Shown here: piece after piece, positions 23,304 to 34,584 of the stretch
Layout of the letters: each line of letters begins with the position of its first letter
How positions within the stretch are numbered: the stretch's first letter is position 1
Source of the DNA: Blumeriella jaapii
Taxonomy: Eukaryota; Ascomycota; Leotiomycetes; Helotiales; Drepanopezizaceae
Direction: 5' to 3'
DNA length: 64,000 bases
NCBI GenBank assembly: GCA_009599575.1
Contig: VWND01000008.1
Location: forward strand, 62,001 to 126,000
Position numbers and translations under genes: made by a program
The notes under the pieces: model-generated
The model's database searches: none
What the model was told of the DNA's origin: nothing
What the model saw: only the letters and a program-made list of their open reading frames with translations

Positions 23304-24330
23304 CTCGCAAAATTACGCAATTGTTTTCGAATTAATATTATTAGCGAAGTATAACAGCTTTCGTAAAACAATACTGTCGCAATTGCTACGTTTATCGAAA
23401 AAGTTTTGTTTCAAAAGATAAGCGCTCCGGCTTTTTTCAGCCTTTTCCTGTTTTTGACCATTTTTAAAAGCACGTTATAATAAACTTTTGCAGTTTTAAC
23501 AAAAACAAATACGATTACGATAACGTATTCGTAGTAATAAATCGCTTTTCCAAGTAAATTATTTCGATTTTTTATTATAAAAATATCGACGCTCGAAGTT
23601 TCGCCAAATTATATATATTTCACGTGTACAAGTATTTTGGCCTTTTAAAAAATATTATTAACGATCGTGGCTTTTAGTATTAGTTTATTTTTTGGTCTGA
23701 ACTAAACAAAATATTCGGTACGCAATTAAAGTTTTCGACAGCCGCTTATTCTGAAACCGACGGTTAAACCGAAATTTATAATTAATATTTGTAAAAACGC
23801 TTTCGATCTTTCGTAAATTTTTATTAAAACGATTAGAACGAATTTTTTTTAATAATAGATTTCGCTTAAATAGTTTTTTTTTACGAAAGTTTAAATGGCT
23901 TTTTATTTTTTGAAATTATACACGGTTATATTTTTTATATTAATTAAAACTGGAAGCTCGATACTTTTTTTTTTTTTAATTTTTTACATAAGCTAAACGC
24001 AAACGAAGCTCGTACGTACGCTCGCCGCTATTACGACGCTTGGAACTTCGCCAAATCGCATTTTTAATAAGCTTACGATAAAATAAAAAAAATACGAATA
24101 GATTTCGCCGCGCGATCGATTTTAACGTCGGCGATTACGTATAGCTCGATATGCGTTTATTTCCGATTTTTCGGCTTTTCCGCAAGCTCGACAATTTTAT
24201 AAACGGCTTTTTTAAAATTATAGCCAAAATTTTCGATAACGCTTTTAAGCTAGACCTTTTTAATATTATAAACGTATATTTAGTTTTTTACGCTAATCGA
24301 CTGCGTAAAGCAGCTGACGACGCGCTTCCA
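23304..24330 (+). pseudogene. C2 integrase, core and C-terminal part after A1
   Basis: This is collinear with C1 30871-31900. The zinc region ends near 23410. The first catalytic segment near 23485 reads as a RIPed T-M-D-F (ataataaac...). The second motif INDRG is near 23660, and TDGQTEIYN-like residues are near 23760 with a stop at Gln. The C-terminal frame 24151-24432 (MRLFPIFRLFRKLDNFINGFFK) is in good shape and leads into the chromodomain. Confidence 0.78.
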
Positions 24331-24359
24331 GGTCAGATTAACCTAGCTTTTAAACTTAT

Positions 24360-24676
24360 TAATATAACTGATAAACTTAAATACGAAATCGAAAAATTAA
24401 TCGCTTGTCGAATACAGCGGAAAACCTTTTAATACAAAGCTTTTTAAATAAGCTTAAATAAAAATCTCACGTAGTATTTCGCGTTTGATTTTATATATGC
24501 TTTTCTGAAAAATGCGCGATTTTTATTTAGCGTATAAAAAGCTTTCCGGTCTTTTTGCAAAACTTATAAACTGGCTGAAAGCGTATTCCGAAAGTTTGAA
24601 CTCGTACGATCATTTGGATAGCGACGTACCAATAAATAAAAGTTCGAAAGCGCGCTTTTTTCGGACGAAAAAATAA
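24360..24676 (+). pseudogene. C2 chromodomain and C-terminal tail
   Basis: The frame reads KLKYEIEKLIACRIQRKTF, then a stop at a former Gln, then YKAF*.. and, downstream, MRDFYLAYKKLSGLFAKLINWLKAY-type residues to the LTR. It matches the better preserved C1 copy at 31944-32249. Confidence 0.72.
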
Positions 24677-24943
24677 TATAACGATTCATTTTTTTTGCTT
24701 TTCGTATTATCTTAGCAATTACGTATAGCTGCAAGCTTTTTGGTCTTTTGGTAGGTCTTTTCATCAATTGTGGAAACTATTTATATATATAAAGCTTTTT
24801 CTTTTTAGCAACTTCTGCTTTTTGCAGTTGTTGATTTTAAATAAATATTTTTGTTACAAAACCAAAGGCTCGTTTCTTATACTATATGAACACGGCGACC
24901 AGTTGACTGATCTCCCAGCCCTTCGACTGATTAAATCGTTACA
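24677..24943 (+). repeat. 3' LTR of C2
   Basis: This 267-bp LTR has a RIPed inner end (tataacgattc), while the outer end (accagttgactgatctccca) is clean. It is followed by the TSD caaaa. Confidence 0.93.
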
Positions 24944-24948
24944 CAAAA

Positions 24949-25065
24949 AAGCCGTTGTAATACTTTCGCGTAAAATTAAGCGTGCGTACCGAAAGCAGAT
25001 AAAAATCAAAAGCATTTTAAAAATTCGCGGCGAACGCGGCGAAAAGCAATTAATCAAAAAAAAAG

Positions 25066-25101
<36 letters not shown>

Positions 25102-25354
25102 AAGCAGAAAAATTGCGGCTATTTTAAAAAAAAAAGCTTTTTCAAACGAAAATACAAGCGCTACCGACAACAAAAAAAACAAAACAATAAAACAGCTATA
25201 ATTCACGACCGAAAGCGAAAGAAACAGCTATAATTTATGATTAAAAACGAAAAAAACCGCACGTTATTTCGAAAGCGTAACGCACGCTATATACGAAAGC
25301 ATACGCATAAAAAAATCAATCGCTTTTAAAAACCAAAAGCTTAAAAAATAATAA
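24949..25354 (+). other. A2 3' region, part 3
   Basis: This is the last part of the family A 3' region, collinear with 33531-33952 of A3. It contains KAVVILSRKIKRAYRKQIKIK, the RGERGEKQL motif near 25020-25055 and a pure A tract at 25070-25097, then DRKRK-type repeats. A purine tract leads to the LTR. Confidence 0.8.
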
Positions 25355-25766
25355 TATCAAAAACTAATATTACGTATATAAATCAAATAATCCGCTAAAA
25401 CTTTCTGCTTTATTAATTTTCGAATAGTATTTTCTGCGGATAGGCCGTAAAAGCCGGATAATATTATAAAAGCTAAAAATAATATTTAAATAAAATATTT
25501 TATAAAAATAATTGCTAAAAAACTAGTTATTAAAATTATATTAAAAAAAATTAAAAAAAAGTCGGAATAAAAGCTAAAAAAGCATATTAAATAAAATTCG
25601 CTTGGTTTCCTGGGAAATACTTTTCTCGAGGGCTCCACTCTTCCTTTTGTACTTATACACGCTTTCTATTAGAAATATAAAAAGTAAAAATCAGTCTGAC
25701 TATTAACCCAACCTTATCTGAGCTTTATTGTTTGAACTAGTGTTTCTCTGCCTTTCAATTCTTACA
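25355..25766 (+). repeat. 3' LTR of A2 (family A)
   Basis: This 412-bp LTR in plus orientation starts tatcaaaaact, a RIPed TGTCAGGAACC, and ends cleanly ctgcctttcaattcttaca. The right flank gacgt starts A3 integrase. Confidence 0.93.
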
Positions 25767-26125
25767 GACGTCGTAAAAAAAAAATACCGTTAGCGGAAAA
25801 ACGAATTAAAATATTGCAAAAAAAAAAAATATTTAATAAAAAGCTAAAAAAAGCCAACGCGAATTATAAAAGGTTTTACGACGCTAAATATAAAAAGATT
25901 AGATTTTAAATAAGCGATAAAGTATTATTATCGATTAAAAACTTTCGATAGCTACGACTTTTTCGAAAGCTTTCAAATAAATATTTAAAGTTTTTTAAAA
26001 TTGAACGAATTATATACGAGCACGGCCAAGCTTATTAATTCGAATTTTTTTTTTTAATTTTATATTTACGATATTTTTTACGTTTTTTTATTAAAATTTT
26101 AGCAGAATCGAAACGATACCGAGCC
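25767..26125 (+). pseudogene. A3 integrase C-terminal part
   Basis: This is the same as A2 3340-3700: DVVKKKIPLAEKRIKILQ-like, KKANANYKRFYDAKYKKIRF, then KNFR and the IIYEHGQAY-like segment near 26010-26030. It ends at gagcc, which C1 duplicates. Confidence 0.8.
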
Positions 26126-26397
26126 TGTGACGACTCACTCGTTTGCCCTTCGCGTCACCCCAGCAACTACGTATAGTTGCAAGCTCCCTGGTCTTCTGGT
26201 GGGTCTCCTATCAATTGTGGAGACTATCATGTATATAAGGCTCTTTCTCTTTAGCAACCTTTGCTTTCTGCAGTTGTTAATTTTAAATGAATATCTTTGT
26301 TATAGAACCAAAAGCTCGTTTTATATTATATGAATACGGCGACCAGTTGACTAATCTCCTAGCCCTTCGATTAATTAAATCGTTATATTATTAATAA
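26126..26397 (+). repeat. 5' LTR of C1
   Basis: This 272-bp LTR starts TGTGACGACTCACTCG, clean, and ends tcgttata, RIPed. A tatataagg box lies near 26233. Confidence 0.95.
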
Positions 26398-26639
26398 CTT
26401 TTTTTTTACGCTGGCGACGGCGTAAATTATTTCTTTTTTCGAATTCCTTACGGGTCATACCAAAGTGATCGACCGGTCGTAAGAAAGTTTATTTCCGCAT
26501 TTCGCGAAGAATGGCATCTGTTTAACGATCTTTCTTTTAGCAGAGCTTTTCAGCTTCTGCTATTATATCACAACCTTCTTTTTTTTAATTAGCGAAAAAA
26601 CAGCCTTTCCCAAAAGCTTTTTCTTCTGAAAAACAGTCC

Positions 26640-27860
26640 TCCCCTCGAGGAAAAAACAAAGGAAAAGGCAGAGCGCCAACCATTTCGCCTGCCACCTCCC
26701 AGCCTAGCGCTGAAAGCGTTCAGTTGAGACTTCTGCAAAATCAACTGAAAGAAGCGCAAAAGCGTGAACGACAACTTCTGGAGGCTATACGACTGCGACA
26801 GACCTTTTAATTAGAGCGTTTGGTAGAATCTATCGAACGTACCTCTGCCAGTCGCGAATTTGCTGCTTTTTTTCGCAACGTTTCATTTTAACCAACAGAC
26901 GCTGCAGACTAATTTCCACGCTTTTCGCGAATTCTTTTTGAATCTCCTTTTGACGGCCAAGATCTTAGCGCGCTTTTTAAACGCTATAGTTTCTATTTAT
27001 CTGCTGATTTTCGATTAGCTCGCATAAAGCGCGTTTCGAACTTTGAGTTTAAGTTAAATAATAGTAAAAATTACAAAATACGTTATTAAAAGATTAAAGT
27101 TTTCGATAACTTCGAACTTTATTACGACTATTTCGCTGGCGATCGATTTCGCAAAAATTATATACTCGATCAGATCGAAAGCGTGGCAAAAAAGTTTCTG
27201 ACCCTTCGTATTTTGGACCGCTCCGATTTTATTTTTCCCGAAAAATTAGTCAAAAAGGTCGCCGATTTCCTGGCCGATTCTTTCGACGTTCAAAGGGTCG
27301 AAAACGAGTTTAAGATGCTTGCAATAAGTACGCACGACGATTTCTGGCGCTTTTATCTGCGATTTTCCATTTTCGCAGCGAACGCTTAAATACGGACTGA
27401 CAAATAGCTTCGAGACGCTTTTCGCGATAAAATACTAAAGCGTTTACGGGAAAAGCTGCATTTGAAATAAGCGCGTACAACGACTTTCAAAAATTGGCTT
27501 ACCGCCGTTCGACAAAAAAAACAAAATCAGTTGGCTAAACGAACTTTATACGCGAGTCGCTTTTTAATTAAGTTTATTATTTATCAAAATGGTAGGTTCT
27601 TAACCAAAGCGTACTACGAGTTAAATCGTACGTACGAAAGTCGTTTTGATGCTTTACAAGCTTTTTTTTAGCCCCTTGTTTTTCTTTTTTTTTTACGCCA
27701 GAACGCCCCTTTTGGCGTTTTTTCCTTTCGATCGGACCAACGACAACGCTCGTCTTTTATTTTATATTAAAAGGTTCGAGGCCAATTTGCACGACTTTTT
27801 ACGGGCCGACCTTCGGTTTCACCCAAAGGCCCTCTCAGATTGGTAGATATAAACGAGGTC
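26640..27860 (+). pseudogene. C1 gag
   Basis: The N-terminal part at about 26720-26890 is an almost unmutated coiled coil (VQLRLLQNQLKEAQKRER, then LLEAIRLRQTF with one stop, then ERTSASREFAAFF). The capsid part at 27090-27480 reads FELYYDYFAGDRFRKNYI, LDRSDFIFPEKLVKKVADFL, VENEFKMLAISTHDDFWRFY and a C-terminal REKLHLK segment. This is the usual Gag layout of fungal Ty3/gypsy elements. I see no zinc knuckle in the remaining stretch to 27860, which is either absent or lost. 26398-26640 is a leader without recognisable features. Confidence 0.8.
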
Positions 27861-27997
27861 GAGCCGGCCGAAGATTCGCCTTTTAATAATAATAGTAACG
27901 AAAACCCTTTTTTAAACGATTTCTAAAACGCATATAAGAAAGTTAAAGGTTTTTCCGCCAGTCGGGAAAACGCCCAGGCTTAAGCAAAGCCTTTTTC

Positions 27998-28200
27998 TTG
28001 GGCGTGTTGCGCGATATGCGTTATTTTAACGTTCGAAAGCTTTTTGGTGGCGATTTATTAACAATTCCCGTTATATTTATCAAAAATAGCCTTTCGTATA
28101 AAATGAAAGCGCTCGCCGATTTTAAAGCGAACGGTTATGCGTTGATCGATTCGGCGCTGATTAAATCTTTTTTTTTTTTTTTAAAATTTTTAATTTAATT
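27998..28200 (+). pseudogene. C1 protease (retropepsin)
   Basis: The frame reads TIPVIFIKNSLSYKMKALAD, then FKANGYALID. The active-site loop A-D-S-G-A-N-G-Y has become A-D-F-K-A-N-G-Y, so Asp is kept while Ser and Gly are changed. The segment 28200-28920 is the linker to RT and carries no motif that I can name. Confidence 0.78.
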
Positions 28201-28929
28201 TTTCCCGGTTTTTTTTTTTATAAAAAGGTATAATGGAGCTCGTGGCCATTTAATTACATATTTTACGTTTTTTAATTTTATTATTAACAATCGAATATAA
28301 TCGTTCATTTTTTTTTTGATTATTAACTTCGGAAATTATGGTATGATTTTAGAAAGAGCTTGGCTGGCCGAATACCAAGTTTTATTAGACTGTAATAAAC
28401 GTAAGTTTTATTGGCCGAAGTTTTATCCTCCTACAGCTTTTTACGCTCGTTGTATTAAAGTTTCTTATTTGCATTTTCGAAAAATTTAATTTCGCCATTA
28501 AAACGACGCTGTAAAACGTGACAAGAATCTTGATCAATTGTGGCAGACTTACGACGCTGTGCGAAGCGCGAAAAGGTCGAATTTCATTCGCGGTGCCAAT
28601 TTCGATGGCGACGCCAGTGGGATAATACAAAAAATTACACCATTTTCTTAGGCTGCCGATTCCTTTTTTATTATTTTTTCTTCTTTTTTTTTCCCTTCGT
28701 CAAACAGCTTTTTCGTTCTACGAAAAACAATTATATTAAAAACCGAAAAAAAGCTTTCGCCGCGATGGCCTTTTAGCTTAATATAATCGATAGTTTAAAC
28801 AAGCCATTTTTTGAATTTTTCAAACGACCAGTTCGAAAACGAGTCTCTTAATCTATTATTTACTTAATTTCCATTTGCCAGATTATTGCATACGCTTTTA
28901 AGCTGATTTTCAGAAAAAAAGCAGTTGAA

Positions 28930-29930
28930 ATGTTTTCAACCTTTTTGTACGAGATCGACAGAATACTAAACGACTTTACGTACAACACTTTTTTTAAGAT
29001 TTAATCTTACAGTTTTTTCGAATATTTCAGAACCAATGAAATATCGATTTCGACCTTTTTAATTAGCTTAGCGGAGCTAACTTCGAATAAACCTTTTTTC
29101 GAATTTTTTCCTTCGGAATACAAAAATTTCGAATACGTGTTTTCTAAGGCCGCCAGTAACGAGCTAGCTTCTCACCGGCCCTACGACTATAAGATCGAGC
29201 TTATTATAAGTGAGAAAAAGCTAAAATACATTCTTTTGTATAAGATATCGATTCCAAAATTCGAAATTGTTAAGACCTATTTGCAAAATAATTTTGATAA
29301 AGGTTTTATCGAATCTTTCACCGCTCCTTTCGCTGCTTTAGTGCTTTTCGCTAAAAAACCCGACGGTTTATTACGTTTTTGTATCGATTATCGAGCTTTT
29401 AATAATATCATTCGTAAAGATCGCTACCTCTTTCTTTTTATCGATAAAACCTTTGTTCGTTTTTCGGAAGCACGAATTTTTACGAAGCTCGATATTCGTT
29501 AAGCTTTTTACAGAATTCGAATGGACTCCGCTAATAAAAAACTGACGACGTTTCGTACGCGTTACGGCGCCTATAAATGCAAGGTGCTATTTTTTGGCCT
29601 TACTAATAGATCCGCAATTTATCAACGTTATATAAACGACGTTTTTTTCGATTATTTAAACGATTTTTGTATTGTATATCTGGATGATATTTTTATTTAT
29701 TCGTCCGATCTTTTGGAATACGCCATATACGTTCGCAAAGTATTTTAAAGGCTCGCTGACGCTGGATTACAGGCCGATATTCGGAAGTTTGAATTCAACG
29801 TTATTCGGACCCGTTACCTAGGTTTTATTATTTTAACTGAAGGCCTAGAGGTAGACTTAGAAAAGGTTTCCGTGGTCGCCTATTGAAAGCTTTCTATTAT
29901 TATAAAAAGTGTACAGAGTTTGGTTTTTGT
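28930..29930 (+). pseudogene. C1 reverse transcriptase, YLDD kept
   Basis: The frame 29137-29502 has YKISIPKFEIVKTYLQNN, then APFAALVLFAKKPDGLLRFC, then IDYRAFNNI and KLDIR. The frame 29521-29748 has FRTRYGAYKCKVLFFGLTNR, then the intact active-site box YLDD, then FIYSSDLLEYA. After one stop it continues ADAGLQADIRKFEFN..TRYLGFI. Three stops separate these frames, at positions expected for Gln or Trp. Compared with C2, the YLDD motif is unmutated here. Confidence 0.9.
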
Positions 29931-30089
29931 AACTTCTACCGACGTTTTATTAAAGACTACGGTATAATTGCAAAGCTTTTGGTTTATTTAACTAAAGCTA
30001 ACGTTTTTTTTAATTTCATTTTTAAATGTTAAAAGAATTTCGACCTTTTTATACTAGCTTTTACTACTGTATCAGTTCTACAATATTAC

Positions 30090-30500
30090 AGGCAAGACTT
30101 TCCTTATATATTAGAAACTGACGCTTTCGACGGCGTAGTAGCTTTTGTGTTTTCGCAATTTTATGGCGACGACTGGCTTTCAGTCGCTTATTTTAGCAAA
30201 ACCATAGCTTTCGCAAAGCTAAACTACGTCGTATACGATAAAAAAATGTTCGCAATCGTAAGATTTTTAGGCAACTTTTGTGCTGAGCTGATTAATTTAG
30301 TTTATTAAATCAAAATAATTACTGATTATAAGGCTTTGGAATATTTTATGATTTCCAAACCTTTAAACGCTCGATAGGTACGCTGGGCCGAGCTCCTCGC
30401 CGATTACAACTTTTTTATTACGTACAAATCAGATAAACACAACTTTTTGGCTAACGTATTAACACGTCGTACGAACGAACTCGATCGCTAAAACTTTTTT
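30090..30500 (+). pseudogene. C1 RNase H
   Basis: One long frame reads LETDAFDGVVAFVFSQFYGD, then VAYFSKTIAFAKLNYVVYDK, then ITDYKALEYFMISKPLNAR and KHNFLANVLTRR. The first Asp and the Asp of ITD are kept. The Glu expected after YDK is Lys (KKMFAIV), and the final Asp has become Asn. It is preceded by the RT connection region (29930-30090). Confidence 0.85.
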
Positions 30501-31940
30501 AAACGTATTCAGCGCCTGCAAATCCTTTTTCGAGCAGATCAGATCGATCACCGCTTTTTGATTAAAAAACTTCGACTTTTTACGGCTTTCGAAATAACTG
30601 TTTTTATCGTTGAAATAGCTGATCTTTTTTCCGTATTCCGTGTCGTTGACCAGCTTTTTTACGCTAATCGCACAGCTAGCAGCCTGATGGCCTTCCGAAA
30701 AAAAGCTGTACGAAACGCTACGAAAAGGAACGACGATAATAACACTTCGTTTTCGTATATATTTAAACGCGATCTGCTATTATATTACGGTCGCCTGATA
30801 ATATTAAACGTCGACCATTTTCGTTTGGCTTTTGTACGAAAAATGCACGACCAGATTTTTACCGCTTATTTCAGCGTTCGCAAAACTACGCAATTGCTTT
30901 CGGATTAATATTATTAGCGAAGTATAACAGTTTTCGTAAAATAATACTGTCGCAACTGCTACGTTTGTCGAAGGAGTTCTGTTTTAAAAAATAAGCGTCC
31001 CGGCCTTTTTCAGCTTTTTTCTGTTTTTAACTATTTTTGGAAGCACGTTACAATGGATTTTTGCAGTTTTAATAAAAACAAATACGGTTACGATAACGTG
31101 TTCGTAATAATAAATCGCTTTTCCAAGCAGGTTATTTCGATCTTTTGCCACAAGAATATCGACGCTCGAGGTTTCGCTAAATTGTATATATTTTATATAT
31201 ACAAGTATTTTGGCTTTTCAAAAAGTATTATTAGCGATCGTGGCCCTTAGTATTGGTTTACCTTTTGGTCTGAATTAAATAAAATACTCGGTACGCAATT
31301 AAAGCTTTCGACAGCCGCTTATTTTGAAACCGACGGTCAGACCGAAATTTACAACTAATATCTGCAAAAACGCTTTCGATCTTTCGTGAATTTTTATTAA
31401 AACGATTAAAACGAATTTTTTTCAATAATGGATTTCGCTTAAATGGTTTTTTCTTACGAGAGTCTAGGTGGCCTTTCACTTTTTAAAATTGTATACGATT
31501 ATACTTTTTATATTAATTGAAACTGGAAGCTCGATACTTTCTTTTTTCTTAACCTTTTATATAAACTAAACGCAGACGAAGCTCGTGCGTACGCTCGCCG
31601 CTACTACGACGCCTGGAACCTCGCTAAATCGCACCTTTAATAAGCTTACGAAAAGATGAAAAGGAGTGCGAATAAGTTTCGCCGCGCGATCGATTTTAAC
31701 GTTGGCGATTACGTATGGCTCGATATGCGTCCATTTCCGACCTTTCGGCTTTTTCGCAAGCTCGACAATTTTACAAACGGCTTTTTCAAAATTGTAACCA
31801 AAATTTTCGACAACGCTTTTAAGCTAGACCTCTTTAGTATTATAAACGTACATTTAGTTTTTTACGTTAGTCGACTGCGTAAAGCAGCTGACGACGCGCT
31901 TTCAGATCAGGTTAATTTAGCTTTTGAATTTATTAATATA
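30500..31940 (+). pseudogene. C1 integrase, D-D-E residues kept
   Basis: The zinc region is at about 30842-30985: MHDQIFTAYFSVRKTTQLL..YYW, then YCRNCYVCRR. The CxxC pair is intact and the second His is Tyr. The core keeps all three acids: TMDFCSF at 31050-31070, SIISDRGP at 31224-31250, and TDGQTEIYN near 31335. The C-terminal part is the frame 31656-32006 with GDYVWLDMRPFPTFRLFRKL. Stops at Gln/Trp codons (near 30905, 31250 and 31355) break the frame. Confidence 0.88.
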
Positions 31941-31943
31941 ATT

Positions 31944-32249
31944 GATAAGCTTGAATACGAAATCGAAAAATTGATCGCCTGTCGAATGCAGCGGAAGACT
32001 TTTTAGTATAAAGCTTTTTGGATAGGCTTAAATAAAGATTTTACGTGGTACTCCGCGTCTGACTTTATGTACGCTTTTCTGAAAGTGCGCGATTTTTATT
32101 TGGCGCATAAGGAGCTTTCCGGTCCTTTTGCAAAACTTATAGATTGGCTGAAGGCGTATTTCGAAGGTTTGGACTCGTACGATTATTTGAATAGCGACGT
32201 ACCAATAGATAAAAGCTCGAGGGCGCGCTTTTTTCGGACGGGGAGATAG
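31944..32249 (+). pseudogene. C1 chromodomain and tail, stop codon at the LTR edge
   Basis: The frame reads LEYEIEKLIACRMQRKTF, one stop, YKAFWIGLNKDFTWYSASDF and then MYAFLKVRDFYLAHKELSGP, with the tail FAKLIDWLKAYFEG. This is a divergent chromodomain with the EYEIE start and aromatic residues kept. The tag stop at 32247-32249 directly precedes the LTR and lies in the polypurine tract ggggagatag. Confidence 0.8.
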
Positions 32250-32521
32250 TGTAACGACTTATTCGTTTGCTTTTCGCGTCATTCTAGCAATTACGTATAG
32301 TTGCAAGCTTTCTGGTCTTCTGGTGGGTTTCCTATCAACTATAAAAACTATTATGTATATAAAGCTTTTTTCCTTTAGCAACTTCTGCTTTTTGCAGTTG
32401 TTGATTTTAAGTGAATATCTTTGTTACAGAACCAAAGGCTCGTTTTATACCATGTGAACACGGCGACCAGTTGACTGATCTCCCAGCCTTCCGACTGATT
32501 AGATCGTCACAGAGCCGAAAA
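32250..32521 (+). repeat. 3' LTR of C1
   Basis: This 272-bp LTR has a moderately RIPed inner half and a clean outer half (agttgactgatctcccagcc), and ends GATCGTCACA. It is followed by the TSD gagcc. Confidence 0.95.
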
Positions 32522-32526
32522 ATAAT

Positions 32527-32730
32527 ATAATAAAATTTTAAAAATCTTAAAAATACGAATTTAAATTAATACAAGCTTATAAAAATATAAAAAAAGGCCG
32601 ATATTATTTAATGCGATAAAATGGTTATTTATTAAACGAAAATTCGTAGAAATCAGAAAATTATTTTACGAACGCAAAAAAAATTGTAAAAAAATATTTA
32701 AAAAATACAATAAATAATAGCAACGAAATA
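32527..32730 (+). pseudogene. A3 chromodomain
   Basis: This is collinear with A2 3703-3930: KYEFKLIQAYKNIKKGRYYL, then IR*NGYLLNENS*KSENYFT. One Gly of the K-G-Y motif is kept, and the Trp codons are stops. Confidence 0.8.
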
Positions 32731-33952
32731 ATAACGAATGCGCGCCGTAAAAAAAAAAAAAAAAAAAAAAAACACTTAGAAAAACTTTAAAACCGTCGTT
32801 TAAAAGGATTTATTATTCGTATTATTATCGTTATTTTTTTTTTTTTATCGCTATTTTTTTAAAATTTAAAAATAGCGGCAGGCTAAAAAAAAAAAAAATT
32901 AATATTAAACGAATTCGCAAAATATTCGATTTATTTTAATTAAAGCTTTTACGATAATTATAATCGAATTTTAAATTGCAATTACGATATTTTCGTAAAA
33001 ATCCAGAATTTAATTTAATTAATTAAAATAAATCCGAGCGACGTTTTCGAAACGTCGGAAAATACGTTTTATATTAGCGTCGTTAAATAAAAAAGCCGGC
33101 GCAGCCAAAGCTTTTAAAACAATAACAGCCGCTAAACCGGCAAAAGCGGGCGCAGCAGCAGCAGCGGCAGCCCGAGCCGCGGCGCGATTCGTACGATTTT
33201 CGATTATTATAAAAATCGAAACGTTATTTTTTTTTAAACGATTTATATAAGCGTCGTAAATAATAAAATCGATAAAATTTTTAGCAAAAGCTTTGATTTC
33301 GGCAGCAAAAAAAAAAAAACGGCAGCGGCGGTAATAATATCGAAACGATTTATAAAATCGTTAAAATTCGAAAAAAAAAATTGCGTTTCGGCGGCGCGTA
33401 CGGCAAAAATCTATAGCTAATTAAAAGCGAATCCGAATAAAAGTTTGAAAAATTTACAAAAAAACATTAAATATACGAAATTTTACAGCGGTTGCATTTT
33501 ACGCTAAAAAATTCGAAAACGCAAAAAAGCAAAAAGGCCGCTGTAATACTTTCGCGTAAAATCAGGCGTATAAACCGAAAGCAAATAGAAATTAAAAGCA
33601 TTTTGAAAATTCGCGGCGAATACGGCGAAAAACAATTAATTAAAAAAAAAAAAAAAAAACTGATTAAAAAAAAATAGAAAAAAAAAAAAATAGTTAAGCA
33701 GAAAAAATTGCGGCTATTTTTAAAAAAAAAGCCTTTTTAAACGAAAATGCAAACGCTATCGAAAACAAAAAAAACAAAACAGCAGAACAATTATAATTTA
33801 CGACCGAAAGCGAAAAAAACAGCTATAATTCACGACCGAAAGCGGAAAAAACCGTATGTTATTTCGAAGGCGTAACGTACGTTATATACGAAAGCATACG
33901 TATAAAAAAATCAATCGCTTTTGAAAACCAAAAGCTTAAAAAAAAAAGGTAA
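32731..33952 (+). other. A3 3' region, uninterrupted copy
   Basis: This is the full family A 3' region without insertions. Its A tracts are at 32750-32772 and 32888-32900. The GCN/NGC-rich stretch is at 33110-33190, followed by the SKTQKSKKAAVILSRKIRR..RKQIEIKS segment at 33510-33600, RGEYGEKQL and A-tracts near 33640-33690. DRKRKK-type repeats at 33790-33860 and a purine-rich end before the LTR complete it. I do not recognise a domain. Confidence 0.6.
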
Positions 33953-34367
33953 TATCAGAAATTAATATTACGTTTATAAATCAAATAATTCGTTAAAATT
34001 TTTTGTTTTTTATTAATTTTCGAATAATATTTTCTGCGGATAGGCCGTAAAAGCCGGATAATATGATAAAAGCTAAAAATAATATTTAAATAAAATATTT
34101 TATAAAAATAATTGCTAAGAAACCAGTTATTAAAATTATATTAAAAAAAATTAAAAAAAGGTCGGGATAAGAGCTGGAAAAGCATATTAAATAAAATTCG
34201 CCTGGTTTTTTAAAAAATACTTTTTTCGAAGGCTCCACCCTTTTTTGTTATATTTATAAGCGCTTTTTATTAAAAATATAAAAGGTAGAAATTAGTCTGG
34301 CTATCAATCCAATTTTATCTGAGCTTTATTGTTTAAACTAGTGTTTCCCTGCCTTTTAATTCTTATA
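33953..34367 (+). repeat. 3' LTR of A3 (family A)
   Basis: This 415-bp LTR has an inner end tatcagaaattaatatt, strongly RIPed, and an outer end ctgccttttaattcttata, mildly RIPed. It is followed by the A4 protease linker. Confidence 0.92.
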
Positions 34368-34584
34368 TAAAATAATTATAAAAATACAAAGCGATTTCGT
34401 AGCTTGCGATATAAATATCTTAAAGATTTTATTTATTTTAAAAAAATTTTAATTGCGAAATATCGATTCCGCTATAAGCTTTCGAATTAAATCGTAGCGA
34501 TATTTAATCGAACGCTTATAATTTAATTTCGTTATAATTAAACGTTTTAAAAAAGAATTCAAAAAAAAACAAGCGTTTTATATT
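34368..34584 (+). mobile_element. A4: fragment of the deepest family A element
   Basis: These 217 bases match the region just downstream of the protease active site in A6 (40608-40765) and A7 (45660-45870): ISFRIKS*RYL-type residues, then FKKEFKKKQAFYI. A3 lies on its left and A5 on its right, so this is the only visible piece of the host element of both. Confidence 0.85.

Larger units (their letters stand above)
11151..24943 (+). mobile_element. C2: plus-strand chromovirus interrupted by A1
   Basis: The LTRs (11151-11417 and 24677-24943, 267 bp each) are flanked by the 5-bp TSD caaaa (11146-11150 and 24944-24948). Removing A1 (15936-23303) and one TSD copy leaves about 6.42 kb, collinear with C1. 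The order is gag, protease, RT, RNase H, integrase, chromodomain. Decay is stronger than in C1. Confidence 0.93.
1751..25766 (+). mobile_element. A2: plus-strand family A chromovirus carrying D and C2
   Basis: This is the 3' half of a family A element that starts in RNase H, where A0 interrupts it. It continues through integrase, chromodomain and the 3' region and ends at its 3' LTR (25355-25766). D (4430-10855) and C2 (11151-24943) interrupt the 3' region. Removing them, with one TSD copy each, re-joins sequence collinear with A3 and A7. The sequence after 25766 is family A integrase again, so A2 itself sits in A3. Its 5' half is left of the window. Confidence 0.9.
26126..32521 (+). mobile_element. 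C1: complete plus-strand chromovirus, 6.40 kb
   Basis: The LTRs are 272 bp (26126-26397 and 32250-32521), with a perfect 5-bp TSD gagcc (26121-26125 and 32522-32526). Excision re-creates ataccgagccgaaaaataat, as at 3697 and 48870. Domains are gag, protease, RT, RNase H, integrase and chromodomain. It is the least decayed retroelement in the window; RT and integrase catalytic residues survive, although stops remain. Confidence 0.95.
25767..34367 (+). mobile_element. A3: plus-strand family A chromovirus carrying A2 and C1
   Basis: The visible part starts in the integrase C-terminus, where A2 interrupts it, and runs to the 3' LTR at 33953-34367. C1 is inserted between integrase and chromodomain with the TSD gagcc. 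Right of the LTR the sequence is family A protease (A4), so A3 sits in A4; taaaa (34368-34372) would be one TSD copy. Confidence 0.9.

Noticed and set aside
24768..25103. 111-codon frame ending in poly-Lys
   Set aside because: It starts in the C2 LTR and reads through into the A2 3' region: a chimera of two elements, not a gene.
26127..26333. Frame with MTTHSFALRVTPATTYS within the C1 5' LTR
   Set aside because: It lies wholly inside the LTR and is not kept in the other C LTRs as a frame.
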